The translations under genes were made by a program, and so were the position numbers. Positions 31,213 to 38,514 of a stretch of DNA of 64,000 nt are shown here, piece after piece. The notes beneath the pieces were generated by a model that worked only from the letters and a program-made list of their open reading frames with translations, was not told where the DNA came from and did no database searches. Origin of the DNA: Halovenus rubra. Lineage in GTDB: Archaea; Halobacteriota; Halobacteria; Halobacteriales; Haloarculaceae. Position 1 is the first letter of the stretch. Every line of letters starts with the position of its first letter. The DNA lies in contig NZ_JAODIY010000005.1 of the NCBI RefSeq assembly GCF_026586665.1, positions 62,001-126,000 on the forward strand. The letters run 5' to 3'.

Positions 31213-31338
31213 GCTCCTCTGTGTAACCTCCTACTACTTAAATGACGGGGGAACGATTATTAGTATTGTTTTGTGACATGTACAGAAACACGACAATCAG
31301 CGGCTCTCTATTCGAAAAATACCGCCGCTGTCGGTGTG

Positions 31339-32553
31339 TTATCTGATGACGTTGTCGTTAATACCGCGCGGGAAGTAAGTCAGCTGTTCGGTCCCATTTT
31401 TCGTCACCGCGACTGTATCGGAGTGGCGATACCCTGCCTCGTTGGTGTAAATTCCCGGCTCTATCGTGTATACATGACCGGGCTCCATGACAGCATCAGC
31501 TTCGTCTCGACCGTCGCGTTCCTCACAGTGGGCCCCCCAGCCTCGGTCGATGTAGGGCGGTTCGTGAGCACCCATCCCGATGTTGTGTCCGACGTGATGT
31601 TGGGCAAGGTCAGTAACGCCCTGTTCCTCGAAGTACGACCAGACGGCGTCGTCGACTGCCGCGAGTTCGACACCGGGTCCCATCGCTTCGATGGCGATTG
31701 TCTGGGCTTCGAGCATGAGTTCGAAGTAATGCTCGTCCTCGTCGCTGACATCCCCGACGAACATAGTCCGTTCGAGCTCCGAGTGATAACCGTCGATGTT
31801 TGCTGAGGCCCCTGTAATCAGTACGTCTCCCCGCTCTAACTGTCGGTTTGCGGTGTGTCCGTGAGGGAGTCGTGTTTGCGGGCCGGAAATAAATCCCGCG
31901 TGAGCCGGGCCATCGCCCCGAACTGTCGGGACATACCGGTCACCCAGCGTGTCGAGCATGGACCGAGAAGCGCGCAAAGAAGCACGCTGACTCACTGTTG
32001 CTGGATGTGCACCGGGCTCAGTCTCTTCGGCAAGGTATCGGTGTGCCAGATTCCCCCAACGTGCCGATTCTCGGATGAGGTCAACTTCTGCGTCGGATTT
32101 TTCCCACCGCATCCGGTCGACCCACGATTGGCTCTCTACGTCGACAAACATCGATAATGCTGGCCCTTCGTAACCCATCACGCCGGGTGCCCCATCTGCG
32201 TCTGCGATAACGCTCTCTGCATCGAGTTCTGAAAGCATCTCGGCAACCGTCTCTATTGGCTGACCCTGTGGGTAATCGAAGTAGGTATGGACGCGGTCGA
32301 TACGCGGGTTCGGTGCGACACGCTCAGCTTCGAGATGTGGGAGCGTGATAGCGACGGATTCTTCAGAAACTGCGAGCATAGCGGGACGCTCGGTCTGAAT
32401 ATGATGGAAGCCGGTCAGATAGCCGATACTAGTCGCACCAAACCAGCCAGCGGCGTCAGCGTCGGTCTCAGCGAGTTGCGCGCGGACTGTCTCTATTCGC
32501 TGTTCATATTCGTGTGCAGGCAGCTCCGTTGAGAGTTTGGCAGGCTCTGGCAT
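31339..32553 (-). CDS. M24 family 'pita-bread' hydrolase, creatinase-like, altered metal site
   Basis: 404 residues, the length of creatinase. N-terminal creatinase domain (about 15-150), C-terminal pita-bread domain. True M24 metallopeptidases keep Asp-Asp-His-Glu-Glu ligands. Here the SDxTRT position reads GYHSELERT, and the last Glu (R-I-E-D in peptidases) is replaced in GYRHSDTVAV, so the dinuclear metal site looks lost. The segment PHGHTANRQL and the C-terminal YFPRGINDNVIR resemble creatinase, a metal-independent member. Ectoine hydrolase (DoeA/EutD) is another such member. Lying beside an amino-acid-type ABC operon on the same strand (126 bp apart), it may degrade the imported compound. 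Usual annotation would be Xaa-Pro aminopeptidase. Confidence 0.75.
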   Translation of the reverse strand: MPEPAKLSTELPAHEYEQRIETVRAQLAETDADAAGWFGATSIGYLTGFHHIQTERPAMLAVSEESVAITLPHLEAERVAPNPRIDRVHTYFDYPQGQPIETVAEMLSELDAESVIADADGAPGVMGYEGPALSMFVDVESQSWVDRMRWEKSDAEVDLIRESARWGNLAHRYLAEETEPGAHPATVSQRASLRASRSMLDTLGDRYVPTVRGDGPAHAGFISGPQTRLPHGHTANRQLERGDVLITGASANIDGYHSELERTMFVGDVSDEDEHYFELMLEAQTIAIEAMGPGVELAAVDDAVWSYFEEQGVTDLAQHHVGHNIGMGAHEPPYIDRGWGAHCEERDGRDEADAVMEPGHVYTIEPGIYTNEAGYRHSDTVAVTKNGTEQLTYFPRGINDNVIR

Positions 32554-32594
32554 ATCCGGGTTTGGAGTGGTTCCATCCTAACCCTTTCCCCCAC

Positions 32595-32885
32595 TCACTC
32601 GCTGTGTTCGTCTATGTCGACGTGGTCAAGCACCCATTCGATATGCTCGTCGAGCCGTTGTTCGCCCGCGTCAGTCAACGCGTAGATGTCATGAATACCC
32701 TCAGTTTTTGTCTCGATAAAGCCCGCATCTTTCATTGCTTCCAGCGCACCATAAAATGACTTTGGGTCGATCCGAACGTCGTAGAGCGATTCCAGCCGAG
32801 ATTTGAGCGCCTGTGCTTGCCGTGGCTCTTCGGCAAGCAAGACACAGATATCTCGGCGACGCCCGCTCTGGAGAAACCTCGCCAT
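32595..32885 (-). CDS. PadR-like winged-helix regulator
   Basis: 96 residues from the ATG at 32885 (MARFLQSGRRRDICVLL); an in-frame start 33 bp upstream is less likely. A single wHTH of PadR type: the DICVLLAEEP helix, the YDVRIDPKSFYGALEAMKDAGFIE recognition region, and wing TKTEGIHDIYALTDAGEQRL. Haloarchaeal PadR-like proteins of this size are common. It lies 41 bp upstream of the M24 gene on the same strand and may regulate it. Confidence 0.8.
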   Translation of the reverse strand: MARFLQSGRRRDICVLLAEEPRQAQALKSRLESLYDVRIDPKSFYGALEAMKDAGFIETKTEGIHDIYALTDAGEQRLDEHIEWVLDHVDIDEHSE

Positions 32886-32991
32886 GGTTCGAGTATGGTG
32901 GGCCTGTTGTTTGTGCATTTCGAGGCCGGGTCGGAGTCACTCCCTGAAACCCATCCCAAGACCTATGCGGATGAGCATCTAGCTCACGGAT

Positions 32992-33363
32992 ATGAGTACC
33001 GAGGCGCCCGCGCCTGCCTTCGACAAGCAGGACCTGTTGCCGGCAATCGCACAGGACGCTGACTCCGGCGACGTGTTGATGCTCGCCTACGTTTCCCAGG
33101 AAGCACTTGACCGGACCCAAGAGACCGGACTCGCTCACTACTACTCGCGCAGCCGTGAGGAACTCTGGAAGAAAGGTGACACGAGCGGCCATGTCCAGCA
33201 CGTCGATGATATTCGTGTCGATTGTGACGGGGATTCGATCCTGTATCTCGTCAACCAGGAAGGGGGTGCCTGTCACACTGGCTTTGAATCGTGTTTCTAC
33301 CGCTCACTCGACGGCGAGCGTGTCGCCGAGCGCGTGTTCGACCCTGACGATGTCTACGAATAA
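32992..33363 (+). CDS. hisI: Phosphoribosyl-AMP cyclohydrolase
   Basis: Third step of histidine synthesis: opens the adenine ring of phosphoribosyl-AMP. 123 residues, a stand-alone HisI without the HisE domain, as usual in archaea. Visible: [28 protein letters not shown], the metal-site Asp in RVDCDGDS, and zinc Cys in [15 protein letters not shown]. No other his gene is in the window. Its last 14 bases overlap the start of the downstream coiled-coil gene. Confidence 0.95.
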   Translation: MSTEAPAPAFDKQDLLPAIAQDADSGDVLMLAYVSQEALDRTQETGLAHYYSRSREELWKKGDTSGHVQHVDDIRVDCDGDSILYLVNQEGGACHTGFESCFYRSLDGERVAERVFDPDDVYE

Positions 33364-34486
33364 CCTCTCAGAGCAGTCCGACCTCATTGCTGACCTCGAC
33401 CGCCTAGAAGAGCGTATCGAGGAGGCTGAAGAGCACGTCGCGGAGTTTGGCGAGGAAGACTTACAGGAACTTGCCGATGTCTATGGACAGTTTACCGACG
33501 TGCTCGACCGCTTTGAGGAGGACGTTACCGACGATGGTGGCGATATCGAAACCAACATCGAATTCCAGAGCGCGATTGCCGAGGTTGTCGAAGATGTTTC
33601 CGATGACTTGTTGCTCTCGGAGACGTTCGAGGAGTGTGACGAGTCGCTCCAGAAACGCTGGTTTCATGAATCCGATTTCGAGGAGGTACGCGAGCTACTC
33701 GAACCGGTCGGCGACCTCGTCTCGCGACTCGAACGGCGCGATGAACTAATTTCTGAGTATCAAGAGAAGCGCGAAGATATCCGGTACCGAATCCGTGACC
33801 TTGACGAACAAATTATAGAGCTTGACCGGCTTGCTCGGCTCTCGGATGCGGACCTTGAGGCGCCAACAGAACGGCTCCGTGGCCCAATCGAGAGATACAA
33901 CGACGCAGTCACCGATGCATTCGATTCGTTTATCCGCGAGTCATCGTCCCGTGAGGTAATTGATTTCCTCGTTGCTATGACGGAGTATCCACTTGTTTCC
34001 TTTGTGGAACCAGACGAGGAACTGGCCTCCTATGTTCGGGAGTATCCACTCGGCCAAGAGTCTGTTTCAACGCTGCTTGAGTATGCCGATTACTCTAACT
34101 CGAAACTCTCACACTACGTCGATGACCCTGAAAAGTTCACGCACGCCGTCGGGCGCAAACAGACCTACCTTGATGGGATTGACGGTGAGGCCCTGACTGT
34201 ATCGTGGCCAGCGCCGCCAGCCGATGAGCTTGAGTATCGCTGTCGCGAACTTACTGCGGCAGTCAACCGGTTCGCACCGGCTGTCGTCGAACAACTTCGA
34301 CATGTCGAGGCACTGCCCCGCGAAACAGAGTATGGACGCCTGCGCGATGCGGCGGTCGTTCGTGAAACCCTCTCTGATGAAGAACGTGACCGCATTCAGA
34401 ACGCCGATATCGCGGCTGAACTCTCCGAAGCACGTGACCAGCGAGAAGCGCTCGAAACCGCACTCGAAGCGTATCCCAAACTCTAA
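33350..34486 (+). CDS. Haloarchaeal coiled-coil protein of unknown function
   Basis: 378 residues from the ATG at 33350, which lies inside hisI and overlaps it by 14 bp; the frame is open farther upstream within hisI but that is shadow reading. Strongly acidic, almost wholly helical. Heptad-like stretches occur at about 8-60 ([22 protein letters not shown]) and 130-160 ([20 protein letters not shown]). No catalytic motif. The overlap with hisI suggests translational coupling, a conserved-looking arrangement without known reason. Confidence 0.75.
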   Translation: MSTNNLSEQSDLIADLDRLEERIEEAEEHVAEFGEEDLQELADVYGQFTDVLDRFEEDVTDDGGDIETNIEFQSAIAEVVEDVSDDLLLSETFEECDESLQKRWFHESDFEEVRELLEPVGDLVSRLERRDELISEYQEKREDIRYRIRDLDEQIIELDRLARLSDADLEAPTERLRGPIERYNDAVTDAFDSFIRESSSREVIDFLVAMTEYPLVSFVEPDEELASYVREYPLGQESVSTLLEYADYSNSKLSHYVDDPEKFTHAVGRKQTYLDGIDGEALTVSWPAPPADELEYRCRELTAAVNRFAPAVVEQLRHVEALPRETEYGRLRDAAVVRETLSDEERDRIQNADIAAELSEARDQREALETALEAYPKL

Positions 34487-34517
34487 AACGTCGTAAGCTG
34501 ACGCCAATCTGTTCGGG

Positions 34518-35663
34518 TTAGAAGATATTGGCTTGCTGGTAGACAGAGATTCCGTCGTCAGTCATTGCGTAGGGTTTTTGCTCGCGGGAATGGTTTGCGT
34601 TTCGAATCTTTTGGATTTCGACGGCTAGCCGCGTCTCCTGTGTCTCGCCGCGGACATACTGGAGGATGAACACTGCGTCAGTAAGATATTCAATGATTCC
34701 ATGCCGGGAGGCATACGGGTTCGTCTCGCTTGCTTCACTTGTAAGAAACGTCGTTACGCCGGCGTCTTTTAATGACCGTGTGAAATCGAACACTTCGGTG
34801 CGCCGGTTCGCTTGGTTGTCGTACATCATTTCGAGTAGTGACACTGAGTCGAGAACGAGTCTGTCAGCGCCAAAGTCCTCAATAAGCTCGGGCAGCTCCG
34901 CCTGAATATTATCGAGACTGTTTGCCATTTCTACCGGGTCGAGGTCGACCACGGCGAGTTTTCCGTTGTCCTCGTACGTATCGAAGTCCCAGCCCCACTC
35001 GTTTGCAGTTGCGTTGATTGCTTCATGGCTCTGTTCGAGCGTAATAAAGACCGTTTTTTCGCCGTTTTCGAGGCCATGATTGAGGAACTGGAGACCGAAT
35101 GTTGTCTTGCCTGTCCCTGCACTGCCGATGACAACCATAAGATGCTTGCGCGGAACACCGCCCTGAACCATCTGGTCGAGGCCCTCGATGCCGAGATTCA
35201 GACGTGGAATGTCCGACTCATACTCTTCTTCAGAGAGTTCGTTGTCGTTCTTTGAGGAACCCAACGCGTCGCCAAATCCCTCGTCGAACAATTCGCTATC
35301 GTCTTCGTCTTTCCCACTGCTCTCTGGGCCAAACGAACCAACCGCGTCGTCACTGCTGTCGTCCGGACCGATACCTTCTGTCTCTGTGTCAACCCTTTCG
35401 GTCCAGTCTGTTGTGCTGTCTCTCTTTTTGCCGTCCTCAGTACGGCTATTGCTTGCCACGGTGCTGGTGTCTGTCTCATCAACATCGTCGACCCAGCTGG
35501 TCGTCCCGTCGTCTGCTTTGTCACTCTCTGTGCCTTCTGGCACCTCTTTGGTGTCTTCGTCCTCACTAGCTGCGTCCCAGTCTGACTCTTCTTCAGCGGC
35601 GTCGTCCGTCTCGCGTAGCCCCTGTTCGAACCAATCGTCGTCACTCCTCTCGTCGTCGCTCAC
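34518..35663 (-). CDS. RecA/KaiC-superfamily ATPase with long acidic N-terminal region
   Basis: 381 residues in two parts. Residues 1-150 are Asp/Glu/Ser/Thr-rich, low complexity and probably disordered. Residues about 155-381 are a single RecA-like domain: GIEGLDQMVQGGVPRKHL, Walker A GSAGTGKTT, FITLEQSHEAI and Walker B LVLDSVSLL. It belongs with the archaeal KaiC-like/RadA-paralogue proteins (one ATPase domain), not true RadA, since no HhH domain is present. Several haloarchaeal relatives act in signalling or gas-vesicle control; this one is unassigned. Confidence 0.8.
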   Translation of the reverse strand: MSDDERSDDDWFEQGLRETDDAAEEESDWDAASEDEDTKEVPEGTESDKADDGTTSWVDDVDETDTSTVASNSRTEDGKKRDSTTDWTERVDTETEGIGPDDSSDDAVGSFGPESSGKDEDDSELFDEGFGDALGSSKNDNELSEEEYESDIPRLNLGIEGLDQMVQGGVPRKHLMVVIGSAGTGKTTFGLQFLNHGLENGEKTVFITLEQSHEAINATANEWGWDFDTYEDNGKLAVVDLDPVEMANSLDNIQAELPELIEDFGADRLVLDSVSLLEMMYDNQANRRTEVFDFTRSLKDAGVTTFLTSEASETNPYASRHGIIEYLTDAVFILQYVRGETQETRLAVEIQKIRNANHSREQKPYAMTDDGISVYQQANIF

Positions 35664-35810
35664 TCCGGTGACACCCCTGCCAGCGCAGTCATGTAAGGCT
35701 GTTAGATACCCTGCCGGTTAAATGTATTCGCCGAAAGGGCAGGCATTTGGGGTCAGCGCCGGTCGTGTGAGTCCGATACATCGAAATAGTCCGACGCCGA
35801 AACGCTGGAT

Positions 35811-35996
35811 ATGACAGATGACAACGGCGATACGTCCGAGTACGACCCACAGGAACCGACGCCACCCGAGCGAGAACCACCGTACCGGCAGACTGCGCCA
35901 CAGAGCACGTTCACTGGGAGTCAGGTTGGTATCGGATTGATCGTGACGCTGGTGGGGGTCGCCGTCACGTTTGGCGTACCGCTTCTCCTTGGCTGA
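35811..35996 (+). CDS. Small haloarchaeal protein with one C-terminal membrane helix
   Basis: 61 residues. A Pro/Glu-rich polar N-terminal half (about 1-37) and one membrane helix at about 38-60 (QVGIGLIVTLVGVAVTFGVPLLL). Start ATG at 35811. Similar tail-anchored small proteins are common in haloarchaeal genomes. It lies between the divergent KaiC-like gene and tRNA-Met. Function unknown. Confidence 0.6.
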   Translation: MTDDNGDTSEYDPQEPTPPEREPPYRQTAPQSTFTGSQVGIGLIVTLVGVAVTFGVPLLLG

Positions 35997-36070
35997 TTCC
36001 ATGTGGATGTCTGTCGATGGCAACTCCGGATGAGAACGTTAAAGACAACCACCCCGTTACCATTGAGTGC

Positions 36071-36204
36071 GCCCGGGTGGCTTAGCTGGTCATAGCGCCG
36101 CACTCATAGGGTTTCACTAACGCGGCAACTCCGGCATTCCCGTGGGGGGTTTCCCCCACACCTGGGATATGCGGAGATCGAGGGTTCGGAGCCCTCCCCG
36201 GGCA
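36071..36204 (+). tRNA. Elongator tRNA-Met (CAT) with intron
   Basis: Acceptor GCCCGGG (36071-36077) pairs with CCCGGGC (36197-36203), discriminator A at 36204. Anticodon stem CCGCA (36098-36102) pairs with TGCGG (36170-36174); anticodon CAT at 36105-36107. The canonical intron site after position 37 holds an insert of about 60 nt (36109-36168). T-arm GAGGG/CCCTC (36180-36184, 36192-36196) encloses the loop TTCGGAG, which departs from the usual TTCRANY. The G1-C72 pair marks it as elongator, not initiator. A short stem-loop AGGGT-TCAAC-ACCCT at 36214-36228 follows. Confidence 0.93.
36109..36168 (+). other. tRNA-Met intron (endonuclease-spliced)
   Basis: About 60 nt between nucleotides 37 and 38 of the tRNA. 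It begins GGGTTTCAC and ends CCTGGGAT and contains a strong inner hairpin around GTGGGGGGTTTCCCCCAC (36142-36159). Elongator tRNA-Met introns at this site are known in haloarchaea and are removed by the splicing endonuclease at a bulge-helix-bulge. The exact ends are placed from the tRNA fold and could shift by a base. Confidence 0.8.
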
Positions 36205-36265
36205 TACCTAAAAAGGGTTCAACACCCTCTTGCGTTTTCAATATATAAAGAGCAACTGCATAGAG

Positions 36266-36397
36266 TCAGATATCCGCCGCCGAGTCAGATGCATTCGACT
36301 CGCTCGTCCGTTTCTCGGTGAACACGCGCGACAGCATATGAATATCGGTATGCGAGAGCGGTAGAGTCGTGAGTTCCAAAAGACACTCATGGAGTTG
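36266..36397 (-). pseudogene. Possible C-terminal gene fragment between tRNA-Met and the IS
   Basis: A minus-strand frame of 43 sense codons plus a stop ends at 36266 (TGA) and reads ...HECLLELTTLPLSHTDIHML... with a polar acidic end (SESNASDSAADI). It has haloarchaeal-looking composition but no start codon, and the IS left end begins at 36401 right upstream of it. It could be the 3' end of a gene cut by the insertion. I found no matching 5' part beyond the right IS end, and no family is recognised. Confidence 0.28.
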
Positions 36398-36400
36398 TCA

Positions 36401-37337
36401 GGCTCTGGTGAATCGCCAGACGTAGCTTAATTTTGGTGGGTAACGGCTCGTTTGATGTTGCAGACGAAACACATTGCGACGAGTTCGCGGAACTCGCGGT
36501 ACCACGCTCGGGCACGCACGGCGTGGCCGAGCGTACGTTTGATCGAGGAAAACACTGTTTCAGAGAGTGCTCGTTGACCGTAGTCAGCTGCATCGATCCG
36601 CGCGTCGTGTGCGTGATCGATGGGGCGGACTCACGATGTTTGATCAGTGGTCTTACGCCCTCTTCTCGTAATTTCTCGCGTAACTCCTGCCAGTCATAGC
36701 CTTTGTCAGCGGCGAGGCTGTGCAGGTCGCCCGCGTTGCGGAGGGCGACCTGCCAGCCGATCTGCGTGTCGTGGCGTTTCTCCGTCGTACAATGAACGTC
36801 AAGCACAACTTGTGAATCTGTGTCCACGAGCGCGGTTGTTTTCAGCGTCTGGACACGGTAGTTGGTTCGACGGCAGTAGTGTTTGCTGGCGTTCTCACGG
36901 TCGAAATACGTCGAATCGATGGCGGCGTGTCCAGACGGCTCGTGCTCCTGCGCGGAAAGGCGCAGGAGCACTCGCCAGACCGCCATCGTGATTCTATCAA
37001 ACCACTTGACTAACGTCGAATGATCAGGTAGATCGTCCGGTTCGAGCCCTATTTCAGCCAAAGTTTGCTGTATCTTACTCAGCAAATCTAGTGCTTCGCG
37101 GTAGGATTTTGCCAAGTAAATCCGCAGACAGTGCAGGGAAACGACGGCGTAGTCGGCGAAGCCGCCACCCCCTTCGGGGGCGGCAGCTTCACCTCGGCCA
37201 CCAACAGCATTTTTTGCTAACGTCACCACTCTCTGCGTGAAGCGGGAAATCTTCGACATAGGATAATCGCGGTTTCCCGCTTCAACCTTCTAGCTCTGAC
37301 GGTTCGTTCCAGTGCCGTCTAGTGATTCACCAGAGCC
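36401..37337 (-). mobile_element. IS5-type insertion sequence with 22-bp imperfect terminal inverted repeats
   Basis: About 937 bp. Left end 36401-36422 begins GGCTCTGGTGAATC; right end 37316-37337 is its inverted copy, with 19 of 22 positions matching and the outer 14 bp perfect. One transposase gene lies inside on the minus strand. I see no clear target-site duplication next to the repeats. The element is adjacent to tRNA-Met, inside the proposed integrated element. Confidence 0.85.
36427..37259 (-). pseudogene. IS5-family DDE transposase, frameshifted
   Basis: Residues 1-212 read as a haloarchaeal IS5-type transposase: catalytic Asp in AAIDSTYFD (Asp115) and AADKGYD (Asp185). After LIKHRESAP the frame departs at a run of four G/C at 36622-36625. 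In the next frame the protein continues correctly (IDHAHDARIDAADYGQRALSETVFSSIKR ... REFRELVAMCFVCN) to a stop at 36427. The open frame as it stands runs to 36387 and lacks the catalytic Glu of SETVF. The change fits loss of one C. It is either a dead copy or, less likely, needs programmed frameshifting. Confidence 0.82.
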
Positions 37338-37519
37338 CCATGAACTAACGCAGAGCCAGGCCCAGAGATACCCATCTTGCCTAATCTGAAGAGCAATGTA
37401 TATATCACCTTCTCCTTTGAGTTCTCGGTACTATTGATGGACACTGTGTTACATCTTTCTGTAGTAACTACAAAAATTACTATGTCGGATCTTGAGTGAG
37501 TATAAATTGATATGGTATG

Positions 37520-38092
37520 TTACTCTTTTTCACTCAGAGAAAAGCTCCATTCAAATTGTTGTTTATCAGATTCTTTTTGCTGTGGCTTCGTAACTGTGAA
37601 CGTAACCTCAAACGCAAATTCCGCAGGAATTTCCTTCGGGAGATCTTCGGTTTGTCTGCCGACTAAGACTAGTGGTTGTGTGTGAGTTTCGTCTGGTGAT
37701 AGTTTGGCAGTTTGAATTTCTGCGTCGATACTTATCGGCGTCGAGGCTTGCCAGAAACCTAATTCTTCGTTGTACTCGTAAGGGCGCTCACCTTTTAGTA
37801 AGAGTATGAATTTATTGATTTCTAGAAATATACCTAAAACTTCACGCCGTTCATTGTACCTGATTAAATCATTTGTATTATTCGTCACTGAGATCTCAAT
37901 CGTCAGTGGTGCCTCTTCTGATTGGATATCTGATTGTAGTATTGTGGCTTCATGGTGAAGTGGGCGGCTTGACGACACCTCTTTAGTCGTCGCTGTATAT
38001 TGTTGGATTTCGTCTGAATCGGTAGATAAACACCCACTAAACGTGATCGTACAAAGACTTCCCAGACTGGAGAGGAATACCCGTCGTTCCAT
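37520..38092 (-). CDS. Lipoprotein of unknown function
   Basis: 190 residues. N-terminus MERRVFLSSLGSLCTITFSGC: Arg pair, hydrophobic stretch and lipobox FSGC, so it is exported and lipid-anchored. The rest looks like a beta-rich domain (TIEISVTNNTNDLIRYNE, AEFAFEVTFTVTKP) of immunoglobulin-like type seen in many haloarchaeal lipoproteins. The DNA is clearly more AT-rich than the neighbouring core genes, in keeping with transfer. It lies about 180 bp from the IS right end. Function unknown. Confidence 0.65.
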   Translation of the reverse strand: MERRVFLSSLGSLCTITFSGCLSTDSDEIQQYTATTKEVSSSRPLHHEATILQSDIQSEEAPLTIEISVTNNTNDLIRYNERREVLGIFLEINKFILLLKGERPYEYNEELGFWQASTPISIDAEIQTAKLSPDETHTQPLVLVGRQTEDLPKEIPAEFAFEVTFTVTKPQQKESDKQQFEWSFSLSEKE

Positions 38093-38358
38093 ACAATTAT
38101 ATTTAATTTTAAATGGGGTATATTTTTCCCCGTAAAGAATTGTTTAGATTACTTTCAGTGTAAGGTTGTTTTGAGTTGTCGATAAAACCTGCACTGGTTA
38201 TTATAAAATGGAACTTATTTAAGTCATAGACGGACCGCTGTTTGACTGAACACCTAGGATTTATGAAAACAATTTGTAGGGACTATGGTGGCAAATTATT
38301 GTTTGATGAGGTTTCGGCTGGTGTAATTAAGCCAACCAGGATAGACCGAACTTGCTGG
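38093..38358. other. AT-rich non-coding stretch inside the island
   Basis: Together with the following fragment this makes about 420 bp between the two lipoprotein genes. It is strongly AT-rich (for example TTAATTTTAAATGGGGTATATTTTT at the left end, which also holds the likely promoter of the 37520-38092 gene). I see no start codon with a plausible reading frame and no tRNA-like fold. Confidence 0.5.
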
Positions 38359-38514
38359 TCAACCATCGCCATTATTCTCCTCGGGATCGTTGATGAGTTC
38401 GTATAGGCCCACGTCGTACAGGTTGACGACATGGTCATGCTCCTTGAAGCGTTGAAGGCGCTGGCCGATGTGCCAACAACTGTTATGCTGAATGAAAGAA
38501 CAGCACTGTACTGC
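38359..38514 (-). pseudogene. Winged-helix DNA-binding fragment downstream of the PQQ-repeat gene
   Basis: The frame directly after the stop of the PQQ-repeat gene, and in phase with it, reads HIGQRLQRFKEHDHVVNLYD then VGLYELINDPEEN before a TGA at 38359-38361. This resembles the recognition helix, wing and tail of a haloarchaeal wHTH regulator (pattern RL..F..H..V..LYDVGLYEL..DPEE). It has no start codon and no N-terminal helices, so it is a remnant if real. Confidence 0.38.

Noticed and set aside
33107-33349. Upstream extension of the coiled-coil protein within hisI
   Set aside because: The extra codons are a shifted reading of hisI (Thr/Ser/Arg-rich). The ATG at 33350 begins the acidic helical protein.
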